A stretch of DNA of 64,000 bases, from positions 469,501-533,500 of the forward strand of contig NZ_CP046524.1 of NCBI RefSeq assembly GCF_021497945.1, written 5' to 3'. Within the stretch, counting starts at the first letter, position 1; each line of letters starts with the position of its first letter. This document shows positions 62,953-64,000 of this stretch, one piece after another. The notes below the pieces were generated by a model. That model saw only the letters and a program-made list of their open reading frames with translations. It ran no database searches and was not told the DNA's origin. The position numbers and the translations under genes are program-made. The stretch is from Streptococcus oralis. Its GTDB lineage: Bacteria > Bacillota > Bacilli > Lactobacillales > Streptococcaceae.

Positions 62953-63708
62953 ATGGACTTGATTTGTCAAGATATCCATTTTGGACTAGGAGAGAAAAAA
63001 ATCCTCAAAGGAGTCTCTCTTAAGGTTGAAGGGAATCAATTTCACACGATACTAGGACCAAATGGAAGTGGAAAAACCAGCCTGCTTAAACTCCTCTATC
63101 GTCAGGAAAAGGCAGACAAAGGTTTGATAAGCCTAGATGGAAAGCCTCTGGAACAATGGAGGCTCAAAGAAACAGCCAAGCAAATGGCAGTTGTTACCCA
63201 GTTTAATCAATTGCAGTTTGATTGTACAGTTGAGGAAATCGTCTTGCTGGGAAGAACTCCCCACCTCTCTTTTTTACAGAAGGAAAAGGAAAGAGATTAT
63301 GCCCTTGTTCAAGATGCTCTCGTCAAGGTGGATATGCTTGAGAAGAAAACTCGTCTCTATTCGTCCCTGTCAGGGGGAGAGAAACAGCGAGTCTTATTAG
63401 CCCGCGCCTTGGCGCAAGAACCGACTCTCTTGCTCCTGGACGAACCAACCAATCACCTGGATATCAAGTATCAGCTAGACTTGTTGGCCATTGTGAAGAA
63501 TCTCAAGGTCAATGTTTTAGCTGTCCTACATGACATTCAACTTGCTTGTCGCTATTCGGATTATCTCTATCTGATGAAAGAGGGAGAAATCCTTTACCAA
63601 GGGACTCCAAAGGAGACCATCACCCCAGAGTCATTGCAAACTGTATATGGAGTTCAAAGTCAGGTTACTTGGACCGAGGATCAGCAAGCTATGATTCACT
63701 ATTTATAA
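62953..63708 (+). CDS. ABC transporter ATP-binding protein (FecE-like)
   Basis: This 251-residue ATPase has Walker A GPNGSGKTS near residues 35-43, signature LSGGEKQR, Walker B LLLLDEPTNHLD, and H-loop VLHD. It energises the FecCD-type permease encoded 1 nt upstream. The C-terminal part (EGEILYQGTPKETITPESLQ) is typical of siderophore/heme importer ATPases. Confidence 0.95.
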   Translation: MDLICQDIHFGLGEKKILKGVSLKVEGNQFHTILGPNGSGKTSLLKLLYRQEKADKGLISLDGKPLEQWRLKETAKQMAVVTQFNQLQFDCTVEEIVLLGRTPHLSFLQKEKERDYALVQDALVKVDMLEKKTRLYSSLSGGEKQRVLLARALAQEPTLLLLDEPTNHLDIKYQLDLLAIVKNLKVNVLAVLHDIQLACRYSDYLYLMKEGEILYQGTPKETITPESLQTVYGVQSQVTWTEDQQAMIHYL

Positions 63709-63728
63709 GAATGAAAAGGAAAACAAGA

Positions 63729-64000
63729 TGAAAAAAACACTAAGCATTTTACTCGTAACAGTAGCTACCCTAACCATGGCAGCTTGTGGTAATACTACTA
63801 CAGAAAAAGCTACCACACAGTCTAGTACAGAAACAAGTCAAAAAGCCAGCACAGAGACGACTTATCCGTTAACGGTCAAGACCTATGATGTTAAGGGAAA
63901 TGAAGTCGAACAAGTCTTTGACAAGGCACCTGAAAAAGTTATCACCAACAATCTTTCAACCACTGAAATCTTATTGGAGTTAGGCTTGAAGGATAAAATT
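63729..64000 (+). CDS. ABC transporter substrate-binding lipoprotein (partial, 3' end outside window)
   Basis: The visible part of about 90 residues has a lipoprotein signal (MKKTLSILLVTVATLTMAAC), a Thr/Ser-rich linker, and the beginning of a periplasmic-binding domain of the FecB/BtuF type (EKVITNNLSTTEILLELGLK). It completes the importer with the two upstream genes. The start follows AAGGAAAAC. The ligand is probably an iron compound, but the rest of the gene is beyond the window. Confidence 0.9.

Overview
The window is a chromosomal stretch of a mitis-group Streptococcus close to S. pneumoniae, S. mitis and S. oralis. The evidence is low GC, a pneumococcus-like gene order, BOX repeats, PBP2b, the ftsA-ftsZ-ylm-divIVA-ileS block, and a sialidase with a YSIRK-type signal and an LPxTG anchor. 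Species assignment below the group level is an inference. Both edges cut genes: queC on the left and an iron-type ABC lipoprotein on the right.

Positions 1-9600 hold queC behind a probable preQ1-I riboswitch, trxA, a MarR regulator flanked by two near-identical operator-like palindromes, lrgAB, a GntR-controlled ABC exporter, and the operon nrdR-dnaB-dnaI-nitroreductase-der. Positions 9800-21420 hold a TPM/LemA pair, two small membrane proteins, a frameshifted DNA-alkylation-repair-like gene, secA, two tandem DAHP synthases, acpS, alr and recG.

Positions 21600-37020 are a sialic acid utilisation locus: an esterase (axe1), a surface sialidase, nanE, an ABC importer (satABC), nanQ, a DUF624 protein, the lyase, nanK and an RpiR-type regulator (nanR). 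Four transcription units share a CTGAAACTACTTTCAG-like site 55-56 nt upstream of the -35 box, with a second conserved site 42 nt further on. Cre (CcpA) sites overlap two of the promoters. Together they release host sialic acid, import it and convert it to GlcNAc-6-P. Between nanK and nanR sits a foreign-looking 1.4 kb insert carrying a SAM methyltransferase. The 3' end of nanK is duplicated on its far side, and a BOX element has split that second copy.

Positions 37277-53165 are the cell wall and division cluster: pbp2b, recR, ddl, murF, a NUDIX protein, a YwaF-like membrane protein, ftsA, ftsZ, ylmE, sepF, ylmG, ylmH, divIVA, and ileS behind a T-box. Positions 53490-60250 carry a nucleotidyltransferase, two small envelope proteins, gpmA, an ABC exporter of the FtsX/MacB type, and rpsO. 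Positions 60250-61800 are a repeat-rich region around a CadD-type transporter. The window ends with a FecCD-type iron or siderophore ABC importer.

No tRNA, rRNA, CRISPR array, complete insertion sequence or prophage was seen. The observations most worth follow-up are the integration scar at nanK, the fixed geometry of the nan operators, the branched 152-nt palindromic element before nanQ, and the Cys-rich leader ORF before cadD.
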